A stretch of DNA of 64,000 nucleotides from Microcyclospora pomicola (Eukaryota > Ascomycota > Dothideomycetes > Capnodiales), in contig NHNY01000005.1 in NCBI GenBank assembly GCA_002786065.1, positions 682,001-746,000 of the forward strand, in the 5' to 3' direction. Below, in pieces: positions 43,303 to 54,000 of this stretch. Under the pieces are notes generated by a model. It was not told the DNA's origin. It searched no databases and was given only the letters and a program-made list of their open reading frames with translations. Made by a program: the position numbers and the translations under genes. Position 1 is the first letter of the stretch. Every line of letters starts with the position of its first letter.

Positions 43303-44986
43303 CTACTCGCCCTCTTCTCCACCGCCACCTGGGGGCGCGCTCTTGCCCATCTGTCTGGCCTTGAGCATTTCGTCGCACAGCAGGAGATTACTGGCAATGC
43401 CTGTCGCACTGGACATGGCGTTGCGCAGCACGCGGAAAGAGTCGTAGATGCCCATTTGCACGGGATCCATGGGCTCGCCGAGAGTGAGGTCTAGACCGGC
43501 GATGTGGCCTTCGGCGTGCTCGTCTTGTAGTGTTGCAACTAAAAGCTTGTCAGCGAGTGTTGAGAAGAACAAGAAGGGGAAGATACGTACGGCAGTCTTG
43601 CACATCGTGGCCACTGTTGGCAGCAAGGGTCTTGGGGATGATGAGCAGAGCGTCTGCAAACGCGGACACGCCCCATTTCGCTTTGCCCTTCACTTGCTTT
43701 TGGAACTCATCTGATGTCAACCGTGCAGCACATGCGACCTGGAAGGCTCCGCCGCCGGGTACCACGCTTCCGTCGACAATCATGTTGTAGACCGACCGGA
43801 GACCATCGCGAACAGCGTCCTTGATCTGGGAGATGGTGTGCGAGTTGGGGCCCTTGATCAACAACGTGACTGATTTCGGCTCCTTTACTTCCTCGATGAA
43901 TGTGTATTTCTCTTCGCCGAGCTGATGCTCGTAGACGTGACCTGCCCAGCCCAGGACAGATGCATCCATGTCGTCGACCGAGTTTTGCGAGGTACCGCCA
44001 CAGATCAGTTGAAGACGCTCCATGTTTCTCCTCTTTGCTCTTCGTAGTGCGAAGATACCGTTCTTCACCAGTACGTCCAACGACAACGGATCGATACCTT
44101 TTTGGTTGATGATGACGAAACCCTTCTTGCCATCAGTCCCGCACACTTCCTTCTTCAACTCGACAATCTTGCGCAGCTTCTCATCCACGAACCTCCGCTC
44201 GCTCTCGACAAGCTTCTCACGTTGTTCTGCGCTGTTGTAGTAGAACCCAGAGTTGATCTCGCTCTTCTCGTATTCTAAACTGACGTTGAGAGTCAGGATG
44301 TATGCGTTTTTCACGTCCTTTGGCATGTCAGGATGTCTTGCGCCGTGGTCAAGCGCGAGGCCCCGGATCAGTTGAGTGTCTGCGGCTGTGCGGTGTTGCA
44401 TCGTCATAATCTCCACCATGTGCAAATCTGGCTTGGCCGGTGCCTGGTAGATGGCAAGGACGGCGTCAACGATATCCGGCGTGAGTTGTTCGGCAAGAGT
44501 CGCGTTGATCTTGGTGGAAAGTGATGTCCGCGCCACGGAGAGCAACAACTCCCTGTCGACCTCCTTTTGCAGCTTGAAATCGTCCAGAAATCTTAAAGCC
44601 TCGCTCTTGGCCAGCTCGTAGCCATCTGTGATTACTCTCGGGTGAAGACCTTCGCTGATATACCGATCCGCTTGCTTGAGCAGCTCGCCGACCATCAGCA
44701 CCACTGAAGTCGTTCCATCACCACAGATTTCGTCCTGAGCGGTAGCTGCTCTTGCAATCATTACTGCCGTAGGGTTTTGAATCTGCATCTCTTTCAACAG
44801 CACGGATCCGTCTTTGGTCAATTTGATCCCTCCTGCACCGTCTACCAGCATTTTCAACGTGCCGGTAGGACCCAAATTCGACGCAAGAACATCTTGTAGA
44901 CCTTCTCCGGCAGAAATATTAACGCGCAGAGCCTCTCCACGTCGCCTGCTCTCAGCCTTTGGGTTGAGCAATTGCGCTGCCGACAT
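43303..44986 (-). CDS. CCT6: Chaperonin TRiC/CCT subunit zeta
   Basis: Two exons, complement(43303..43538, 43591..44986), give 543 aa. CCT6 is one of eight subunits of the cytosolic TRiC chaperonin that folds actin, tubulin and WD40 proteins. The start [20 protein letters not shown] is the usual CCT6 N-terminus. ATP-site motifs are [21 protein letters not shown] and [29 protein letters not shown] and the C-terminal [18 protein letters not shown] are family-typical. The 52-base intron joins VQDC to LATLQDE. The tail is Gly/Glu-rich. It is head-to-head with NOP56, 269 bases away. Confidence 0.97.
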
Positions 44987-45255
44987 GATGTGAACGCTCC
45001 TCGGCCAGATCCTGTTGACTTATTCTTTCTGTCACTTGGGCTTGGGCTGGCGAAATTTGCTGTGTGGTATGTGGGTTGACAACCTGAGCCTGAGTCGCGT
45101 GTCGAGCTCTACCTGCACAGTACAGCATTGCCAAAAATATGTGGTCCGTGCACTTACCGACGGAATTTTCGCCAGCACCAGCTTCATTTTCCCGGGCTTG
45201 AACTCGAGTACCAACATCACCGCAATATTTCCCTCCACCAAGCTCTTAGGTCGCC
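44987..45255. promoter_or_regulatory. Bidirectional promoter, CCT6 / NOP56
   Basis: 269 bases between divergent starts of two growth-linked genes. CT-rich sequence precedes the NOP56 ATG. Confidence 0.5.
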
Positions 45256-46955
45256 ATGGCGGACTATCTCCTGCACGAGTCGAGTGTGGGATATGCCATA
45301 TTCTCAGTGCGCCTCCAATCCGACTCAATCGCATCTCGACTGAAGGAGATCCAAGACAGCTATGGAGAGCTATCCAAGTTCGGAAAATTGGTGCAGCTGG
45401 TCTCGTTTGCGCCATTCCAGGGAGCCAGCCAGGCTTTGGAGAACGCCAACGATGTGTCGGAGGGTATCATGTCGGACTACCTGAAGACCGTCCTCGAGAG
45501 CAACCTTCCAAAAGGCGGCAAGAAAGAGAAGAACAAGATCACGTTGGGCGTGACCGACCGCAACTTGGCTGGTAGCATTAAAGCCGAATTCGCGGGTGTC
45601 GAGTGCGAGACGGGCGAGACGTCGGAGCTGGTTGCTGATCTGCTGCGAGGACTGCGCTTGCATGCCGAAAAGTTGCTTAAGAACTTGCAGACCGGTGATA
45701 TCTCGCGTGCGCAACTTGGTCTGGGCCACGCATACAGCAGAGCAAAGGTCAAGTTCAGCGTCCAGAAGAATGACAACCACATCATCCAGGCCATTGCTAC
45801 GCTCGACCACCTGGACAAGGCTGTCAACACATTCTCGATGCGTGTCAGGGAGTGGTACGGCTGGCACTTCCCAGAGCTTATTCGTATCGTCAGCGAGAAC
45901 GCCAAATACGCAAAGTGCGCACTGTTCATTGGCGACAAGAAGACTTTGACCGACGAAAGCCTTCATGATCTCGCAGCTCTGGTGGACGACGATGAGAGCA
46001 CCGCACGCGCTATCATCGAGGCTGCTCGTGTGTCTATGGGTCAAGACATTTCTGAAAATGACATGGAGAATGTAATGACATTTGCCAAGCGTACTGTCTC
46101 ATTGACGAACTACCGAAAATCTCTGGGCAACTACCTCGTTGCTAAGATGGCCATTGTCGCTCCTAACCTTGCTGCACTCATCGGTGAGACGGTCGGCGCT
46201 CGCCTCATCTCGCACGCAGGTTCGCTCACCAACCTTGCCAAGTACCCGGCCTCCACCGTACAGATACTGGGAGCTGAGAAAGCACTATTCCGCGCACTTA
46301 AGACGAAAGGCAACACCCCAAAATATGGTCTCATCTACCACTCAAGTTTCATTGGCCGTGCAGGTATGAAGAACAAGGGTCGTATCTCGCGCTTCCTCGC
46401 CAACAAGACTTCCATTGCGTCTCGAATCGACAACTTCAGCACCCAGCCCACTCGAAAGTTTGGCGAGGCATTGAAGGAGCAGGTTGAGGAGCGCTTGAGA
46501 TTCTATTCTGAGGGCATCAACCCGACCAAGAACGAGGCTGTCATGGTAAGGATATTTTCACGCAGTGCTGTGAAGGAGTTTGCTAACAATTTGTGCTACA
46601 ACAGCAAGCAGCAATGGAAGCCACATTGTCTTCCATCAATGTTGCCGACCCTACCAAAGCCAGTGCTGAGGATGAAACCACTGCGCCAGGCGTCACTTCC
46701 GCCGCTGTGGAGCAAAAGCAACGCAAGGACAAGAAGACTAAGGACAAGAAGCGCAAGTCCATGGAAGATGTCGACATGGCGGATATCGATGCGGATGAGG
46801 CTGCGGACGCCAAAGCAGCAAAGAAGGCAAAGAAGGAGCGACGAAAGACGGCTGGCGACGAGATGGATGTTGATGAGGAAGCGATCGAGAAGAAGCTTAA
46901 GAAGGACAAGAAGGAGAAGAAGGAGAAAAAGGAGCGAAGAAAGTCGTCCGAGTGA
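45256..46955 (+). CDS. NOP56: Box C/D snoRNP core protein NOP56
   Basis: Two exons, join(45256..46545, 46605..46955), give 546 aa. Nop56 forms the box C/D snoRNP core with Nop58, Snu13 and fibrillarin and guides rRNA 2'-O-methylation and early pre-rRNA cleavage. The NOP5NT domain starts MADYLLHESSVGYAIFSV; a coiled coil follows; the Nop domain has NLAALIGETVGARLISHAGS and ILGAEKALFRALKTKGNTPK, ending GRISRFLANKTSIASRID. The C-terminus after the 59-base intron is a Lys/Glu tail (KKEKKEKKERRKSSE), typical of the family and nucleolar. The intron has branch-like GCTAAC. Confidence 0.97.
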
Positions 46956-47495
46956 TGTGCTTGAAGATTTGTATTACTGGATCTGCGTGGGACGAGTGAT
47001 TTGGCTTTCTTTATGGGTCGCTCTACTGAACGCTGTCATGGCGTTTTGGGCGCAGAAGAGTTTGGACGAAAGTGGAGGCATTGGCGAGGATAGGGTCCCA
47101 CTCGCTGACATGTGTAGCCATTATATACCGTTGCTCTCAACTGACCTACGCTTCATGATTGACACTTGCTTTCGTCTTGCCACTTCCTATGTATCGAATT
47201 TCTAGGTGTTTGTTATGCATTCGGCCCACTGAGACGGCATCGTTCCTTGCAGGAGTGTTTGAGCATCCATATGTGTGTTGGCACGTACTTCTTGTTACCA
47301 CTGATATTAGACACCATGCATACCATCTTTCATTATTACCGTCGAGCTGACCTCGGCCCACAGCTCGAAAATTGACTTCTCACCACCCTTTAGAAAACAG
47401 TCTGTCTCCAACACTGACGTATGCGTATTGAGAGGACCAAGGGAGTCGACGATGTACCACCGGGAGGACACTCAGAAGTTTATCACATATCATAG
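46956..47495. other. Intergenic between NOP56 and the LACTB2-like gene
   Basis: 540 bases between two plus-strand genes. The NOP56 frame after intron retention stays open into it but has no coding character. No gene is supported. Confidence 0.5.
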
Positions 47496-48545
47496 ATGAG
47501 CTGCAGTTTCGCTGCTAGTCGAGCTATCTATCGAGCAGTCAGAACGACACCCGGCGTCGGCATTGTGATATCGACATCTCTCCACGGGGCATTCCCAGTC
47601 TCTGAAAGATCACCGTTCTATAGGAGGAGCAATAGCCGCATCATTGTCCCTAACCCTTCAAGGCCGAACAGGAAGACAATGTCCGCGTCAAAGTCCCCTT
47701 CGCCACTTCCGGCTCTCCCAGACATAGAAAGACTATCTCCTCTTGTGATCCGCATCCTCGGCCACAACCCAGGCAAATTCACCCTCCAAGGCACGAATAC
47801 CTATCTCGTCGGCATCGGCCCAGCGCGCCTCCTGATCGACACAGCCGAAGGCCGGCCGGCGTGGAAGACTTCACTCCAAGCGGCGCTCGCTGCCGAAGGT
47901 CCGGATACTGTCATCCAGGATGTCGTACTCACCCACTGGCATCCCGACCACGTTGGTGGCGTGAATGATGTCCTCGCGCTGTTTCCGAACGCGCGAGTAT
48001 GGAAACATGCGCCGGGCGAAGCGCAGCACGCCATTGCGGACCGCCAGGTGTTTGATATCGAAGGCGCGCGGCTGACGGCCTTTCACAGCCCAGGCCACAC
48101 GACCGACCACATGGCACTCGTGCTCGCGGAGGAGGACGCGATGTTCACCGGTGACAACGTGCTCGGACACGGCACGGCGGTTTTCGAGGACCTCGGCGCA
48201 TACGTGCGCAGTCTCGGCGGGATGCGCGAGCAGTTCAGCGGGCGTGCGTACCCGGGGCATGGAGCAGTGGTCGAGGATGGACGGGCGCGGATCGCGGAGT
48301 ACATCACGCATCGCAAGGAGCGGGAGGAGCAGATCCTGGAGGTGCTGGGGAGAGAGGGCCACGAGGGCGGATGCACGAGCATGGAGATCGTCAAGGTGGT
48401 GTATCAGGGGTACCCGGAGAATCTGCATGGGCCGGCGGAGGGCGGGGTGGTGCAGGTGCTGCGAAAGGTGGAGGCGGAGGGAAAGGTGAAGCAGACGGAG
48501 GAAGGGAGTGGACGGTGGGTGGTGGAGGATAAGGCGGCTTTGTAG
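47496..48545 (+). CDS. LACTB2: LACTB2-like metallo-beta-lactamase-fold hydrolase
   Basis: A single exon of 349 aa. The metal-binding motif THWHPDHVGG carries His147, His149, Asp151 and His152; further ligands are HSPGHTTDH, FTGDNVLGHG and YPGHG. The front motif NPGKFTLQGTNTYLVG and a C-terminal winged-helix part (CTSMEIVKVVYQG) match LACTB2, a mitochondrial endoribonuclease in mammals. Related fungal enzymes release products from some polyketide synthases, but no synthase is near. Two starts are possible: ATG 47496 adds a 61-residue basic, Ser-rich leader suited to mitochondria; ATG 47679 gives the family's usual N-terminus. I chose the longer. Confidence 0.88.
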   Translation: MSCSFAASRAIYRAVRTTPGVGIVISTSLHGAFPVSERSPFYRRSNSRIIVPNPSRPNRKTMSASKSPSPLPALPDIERLSPLVIRILGHNPGKFTLQGTNTYLVGIGPARLLIDTAEGRPAWKTSLQAALAAEGPDTVIQDVVLTHWHPDHVGGVNDVLALFPNARVWKHAPGEAQHAIADRQVFDIEGARLTAFHSPGHTTDHMALVLAEEDAMFTGDNVLGHGTAVFEDLGAYVRSLGGMREQFSGRAYPGHGAVVEDGRARIAEYITHRKEREEQILEVLGREGHEGGCTSMEIVKVVYQGYPENLHGPAEGGVVQVLRKVEAEGKVKQTEEGSGRWVVEDKAAL

Positions 48546-48806
48546 GGGATGATCATTTGTGAATCGCGTGTCGCATCTCGATACGTGTGTAATGTGATAT
48601 GACGCTGAAGAAATAAGAGCACGACTTCGTCAGTCCTCGTGTCGAGGAGGATTCATTAAGATATACAGTTACGCTAAAATACATGTCGTGCTTGTATCGT
48701 TCCCTTCGTGGACCGAACGTCCCACACGTCAGGATCTCGGCCATGCTCTATTCTCTGCTCCATTGCAGCCACAGCATGAACTCATCAAAAGGTCGATCAA
48801 CCGGTA

Positions 48807-51800
48807 TTACTGATGATACTGCATGTTGACACCACCAGGCTGTGCCGGACGATTGAGCTCCACTCCTCGAAGCACCTCGACCATCTTTACCGGGTCGAAT
48901 GTAACATATTGATAGTACCGTGCGTTAGGCAGGATGCTGAGGAGGTACTTGATGTCTTGCGGGAGCGTCGGGACCGCAGGCGGCACAGGGAAGCCCGGGT
49001 GAGGCATCGGAGGCAAAGAGTGGGTAGGAGGAGCGAAGTTCTTGACTGCGAATCCACCACTAACGTTGGCCGCGTTGGGCACTGCGGTGGGGACCTGTTG
49101 TGGAAGAAAATTCCTGACTTCAGGAAGGGTCGGGATCTGCATCGAGTTGTTGGCAGAATGGCCTTGGATGCGCCGTCCTGCCGCACCTTTGAGTGGTGAT
49201 TCACCTCGCATGAATTTGCGTGCCGGGGAATCGTCTTCAGAGTCCTCGAGTGGTCGCTTGGGACTGGCCACATATGGTCCATTTTTGCCAAGGCGGATGT
49301 GGTCATTCACGAAATCTGTCGAAGCCTTGCTTTCTAGGTTGTTTTGCTCTTCACGCGCCACATTTGAACCTGGCGGCGAAATTTGGGTGGGGCTGATGAC
49401 AATCTGGCAAGTGGTGCCATCGAACCTTGACAACTTGTGACGCTGGGCCAAACGCACTGCAGGAGGCACTGACAGGGACTTGACACTGTTCATGCGGTTG
49501 AGTAGTTTGTGAATCTGCTGCAGCTCGCCGTATTTGCTCTCAGACTCGTACATGTAGTCATAGAGAGGAGCGCATCGCTCCGCCTTCTGACCCTCTGTAA
49601 GCGCTGCCGCATTCGAGATTTTGGTAATTGTGGTCTCGAATACCGCGCGGGCATTGGTGTGATCATTGATGGAGATCAGATGCTTGATGTATTCAAGCGC
49701 GAAGACCTCATCAGTTGGAAAGAGCTTCAAGCCGCGTTCAAAGATTTTGTTCGCAGCTGGATCCTTATAACAGTGCCACTCCATGAGAGCATTTGCAATG
49801 TAGACGTCGCTCGACAATTGTCCTCTCACCCTTGCTTCACCAAACACACCACGGAACCCTTTCTTGGGTTTGTTCGGTACTCCTTGACCTTGTACTCGTC
49901 GAAAGGCGCGAAGTTTGGCAACCCACAGATACGATATCAGTTGCTTGATATCGTTGATCGCGCTTTTGTAGATGGCTTGTGCGGCTTCGATATCGAGTTT
50001 CATGGCCTGATCGCGCGTTTTAGGCTTGCTTGCCACAGCGTCTTCGTCGTCACTGTCGGCTAGTTGACCCGAGTCTTCTGACACCTCTTCTGTCGGCTTA
50101 GATGCATACTCTTCTTCGATCCTAGCCTTCTCCTTCTTGTCCCTTGCTAAATGCTTCTCGCGCAGGCTGTACAGAGCTGAATGCGCAGTCTCGAACGGAA
50201 CATCCAGCTTTTGTCCGTTGGCGATAGCTGTGTCGTCATCAGTCGATGTGTCGAGAGCCTGCTCCACACGATCTGCTTTGGCAAGAGCCAAAAGTACCGA
50301 CTCTGGACTTGCTTTGATGCCGTTTTCAAGGAAAGCTTCTCCCTGTTCCGTCATTTCTTTTGTACCTTGCTCAAAACACCAGCCAGCGGCGTCGAACCAA
50401 ATCTGCGGGTAGAAACGCAAAGACATGGTCGCTTGCGAATATGCATAGACAATGCGGTCACGGAAGAGTGTAATGTTTTCATCCTTCAGCACAAGTTCGT
50501 CGCGCTTTTCAAATTCGATCCAGTCGCTGAATGTTTTGATATGATGGGCGTACTTCTGCTCACCATTGAATCCATGCAGTGGAGGAAGCGGCGGGATGCT
50601 CATTCGATCGAGAGATTGGATTATTGGCTCAAGCTGCGTCCATGCCCCACGAGCTGTCATGTAATGCGGACTTTGGTCTTGCAAAAATCGGCGGCCAGCA
50701 GCTCTATCGAGTCCGTTCTCAAAGTGATCGTACTCTTTCCACAGCCTGGCAAGACTGGCATGCGGTATTTTGATGGCTCGTTGGTAAGCCTTGCGCACGT
50801 TATCGACCTTCTGGTGGTCCTGCCAGTTCGATCCCCCAATCATGCCGGGTCCAGCCTTTACGAAGTCGATGTACTCCACCCATAGCCAGCTCGATTCTGG
50901 ATCATTCCCAGCAATGCCTAGGATATATTCGAAAGCCTGTAGGACAGTACCCCTGTTCTCACCATTCGGATCGGGAACAAGAGGATGGATTCGTCGAATA
51001 TATTCGATGTACATCTTGACAAGGTCCATACAGAGACATTGTCCAAACGACTCCTGCAACGTCTGGTCGACCCGATTGCCAGGTTCGTCCTTGTGCTCAA
51101 TTTCCAACTGTATCCATTGGCACCATTGTCGAGGCTGTGTAGTTGGTTAGAATACAGGTGAATGTGAAATGGTAATGGGCAGGCTTGTGCGAGGGCAAGC
51201 ACCAGTATCCATCGTTCAGAAAAGGGACAGCTTACCGAGGTTGGGAAATGATTGAGAAATCTTTCGTATGTCGTCCGTATATTATCAAGCTGTCCAGTTT
51301 CCAAGTGGTGTTCGATGAGACCGACCCATGCAGCGACATCACCCCTCGGGTCTTCTTGAACCCGCTCCTCCAATACGCCAAGTTTGTCGATCGGTACGTG
51401 GCTGGAATGTGTAGGCTGTGCTTGCACCTGCAGCTCCGCAGTTTGTGGAACAGTAGCAGGTACGGTCGCATCTGGTTGCGGAGCAAAGTGTTGTTGAGGA
51501 GTGTGAGCTCCTGAGGCAGTCATCTTACCCTGAGCAGAGTCTGGTAGTAGAGAGGGGCTTGGAATGGAGGAAGGAAGTTGCACAGAAGCAGGATCTGGGA
51601 CAGGGACTGAGGAAGATCCGTTGAGAGTGACGCTGGAAATTGCAGGTGCAGCAGTGTCTGGTAGATGTGCGCTAGCTACTGATGAAATATCTGGAGCTGC
51701 CTCCAACATTGCACCTGCACTTCCACTCTGTTGTGACGGGACCTCCGCCTCTTCATCCTCATCATCACTATCTTCAATCAGAAAGCCGCCGGTGGTCTTT

Positions 51801-52045
51801 GGTTTGGGCGGTACTGTTGCCACTGGCTGTGGGATTGTGCTCGTCGGCCGTGAGCCCGAATTTGGGTCGTTCGTGTTCGCGGTTGTGGGTGCGTTGTCGA
51901 ATTGGAAGCTCGAGGGATCGTAGTCGGAGGCATCATCGTCCTCGTCAGCCCCGTCATGCTCATGCTGTGAGTAGTCAACCTCATCGTCTCCGAAGCTTGC
52001 ATTTTCGTCACCGTAACCCTGCGCTGCGGGATCATAGTCGTCCAT
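48807..52045 (-). CDS. RNA14: mRNA 3'-end processing factor RNA14
   Basis: Two exons, complement(48807..51134, 51236..52045), give 1045 aa. Rna14 (CstF-77 homologue) is a CF IA subunit that scaffolds cleavage and polyadenylation. The first 210 residues are acidic and Ser/Pro-rich (MDDYDPAAQGYG, FLIEDSDDEDEEAEV). HAT/Suf repeats then begin (VQEDPRGDVAAWVGLIEHHL, TTYERFLNHFPTS) and continue after the 101-base intron (RQWCQWIQLEIE, YIEYIRRIHP, VFALEYIKHLISINDHTNAR). The C-terminus has a Rna15-binding monkeytail-like region (PQDIKYLLSILPNARYYQYV, FDPVKMVEVLRGVEL). Start MDDYD chosen over an upstream in-frame codon that adds a non-family leader. Confidence 0.94.
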
Positions 52046-54000
52046 TGTAGCGTGGTGGTCGAGGTAAGGAGTGTTGCTAGGCGGAAGGATTGTGAGCAGC
52101 GAAGATATCAAGTCGCAAGAGCAGACTTTAAAGTGACAATGCGAACGACGTGATTGTTTGCGCGCATTGACGGGCCGGGCCGCTAGCCGCTGTGCATACC
52201 AGCAGATCCACGAACGTCACGGTCGCTTTTCTTAACATGATACGCCCAGGAATCATTCACCAGGGCGACAAAAGAGGCCTGTGACAACGGCCGGGGGTCA
52301 CAAGTCGACTGGAATCTCGAGATGTACGATGGCTGCATGCGTGACTCTTTAGCCGGAGAATTGAGCCCAGTCTGTCAGCATGACTGCAACGGACGGGACT
52401 ACACGTGTATCATAATAATAAGCACATTTGGTACCTCCTGTCAGAGCATTGTGCATGTGGTGCGAAGGCATCGATACAACCATCGTCGTTCGGCAGTAAG
52501 TGGTGCTACAAACACATACTACCAGCGCTGCGCTCACGCAGTCTGTATAACTGGTCCGCAGGTTATGTGAGTGATTCTGGCCAGGCATGGCCTGCAGCGT
52601 ACGGTGTCTGCTTAGGACTCATTTGGTCTCAGATGGTACCATGTTACCCTGCTCAGAGTTAGGTGACCTAAGATGGTTTCGATATCTCAGTTCCAATTGT
52701 GTCTATTACGCTCCTCACGGACCTTTCGCGGGCAGATCAAAAACAATATCGACAAACTGAGCCGCCACGATGGTGCAACACCTCTACACTTACCTGGTCA
52801 TGACACGTCGTCTGGGCTGGGTCTCTTGAACTCCCTTTGACGGTCATGGGTGTGTCAGGACTTGCTAAGCTGGCGTTGAGCCACGTCAACAGCATTATCT
52901 GAATATAGTCCGCCGCCCATGGCACGATGCAGGACAGCAGATCAGGCTGCTGATGTTGACGACAGCCGGCTATTCGTCATGGTTTGATAGATGCCCGCTA
53001 ATAAGAAGAACCAGATGTACTGGACGGATCAGAGCATCATATGAAGACTTTTGAGTTGGCGGTCGCCCATTGAATGGAGTCTTTCTTGAAGCCGTTGTAT
53101 CGGGCGAGCTGTCAAGCCATTGATCGACCGAGCCACGAATGAATCCGTGCATCACTCGTTAAGAGATTGACAGATGTCTAGATAAGGTATTGTTTCGGTG
53201 GCGGCGCGCGATTCTGGACTCACATTCGAATTGCTCAATTCGTAGCATTGTCGCTTTTCGTAGGCTACATGTACCTAACTGTATCTCGCGGATTCTCGTG
53301 ATTGTAACGCAGCACAAGTAAAGCTCCGGTATGCTTGGCCCATGATATTTTATCACATTCATATGCTGATGCAGTGGCAAGGCACGTCTCCCCTGACGCT
53401 TCCCTACTCAGCACATGAGACTCGATGTCTGTTGTTCCCACACGCGTCGCCACCAGCAACCATGGCTCACTTCGTCAAAACAACGCGTCCTGGTGTATAC
53501 ATTACGTTGGCTTTCCGACTTCAGCACAACCTACAAGCGGAAAGGCAACCAAACTGTCCTCACCCGCCTCACATCATTGATGTGCTTCATTTCACTTGCA
53601 TGTGCTCCCTCACTTTCACCTGAGCACGTCAGCGCTCGTACCCTTTCCCTCTGAGGCAGCAATCTGTCCTGTGACAGCCCTACAAAACCTCTCTCTTCTT
53701 CGTTCTTGCTCTTGATCTTCTACATCCACATCCTCACCTCCGCCTTCCACCTCAGCAAGTCGACAGCCTTCTCCAGCATCAAGACAACCATTCCTGCGTC
53801 ACAAGCGACCTCGTAACAACGGGTACGTGCCACCAACGCACAGATCAGCAGCTCCACCCGTTCGCCGGCGATTCGAGCACTCGAGGTGAATCCTCTCTCC
53901 TCGTCTTCCTTGTTTAGCCCATCCATTGCTGCTGTACATGTCGTGCCACACATGCGTATATTGACCTGATCATTGACACTGACACCTCGTCCAGACCAAC
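52046..54000. other. Long divergent 5' region between RNA14 and Argonaute
   Basis: 1955 bases. The last 400 before the Argonaute ATG are strongly CT-rich, like a fungal 5' leader, with many short upstream ATGs. No gene is supported elsewhere. Confidence 0.5.

Noticed and set aside
46956-47205. Continuation of the NOP56 first-exon frame to 47205
   Set aside because: This needs retention of a 59-base intron with good splice sites and replaces the family's Lys/Glu tail with unrelated sequence.
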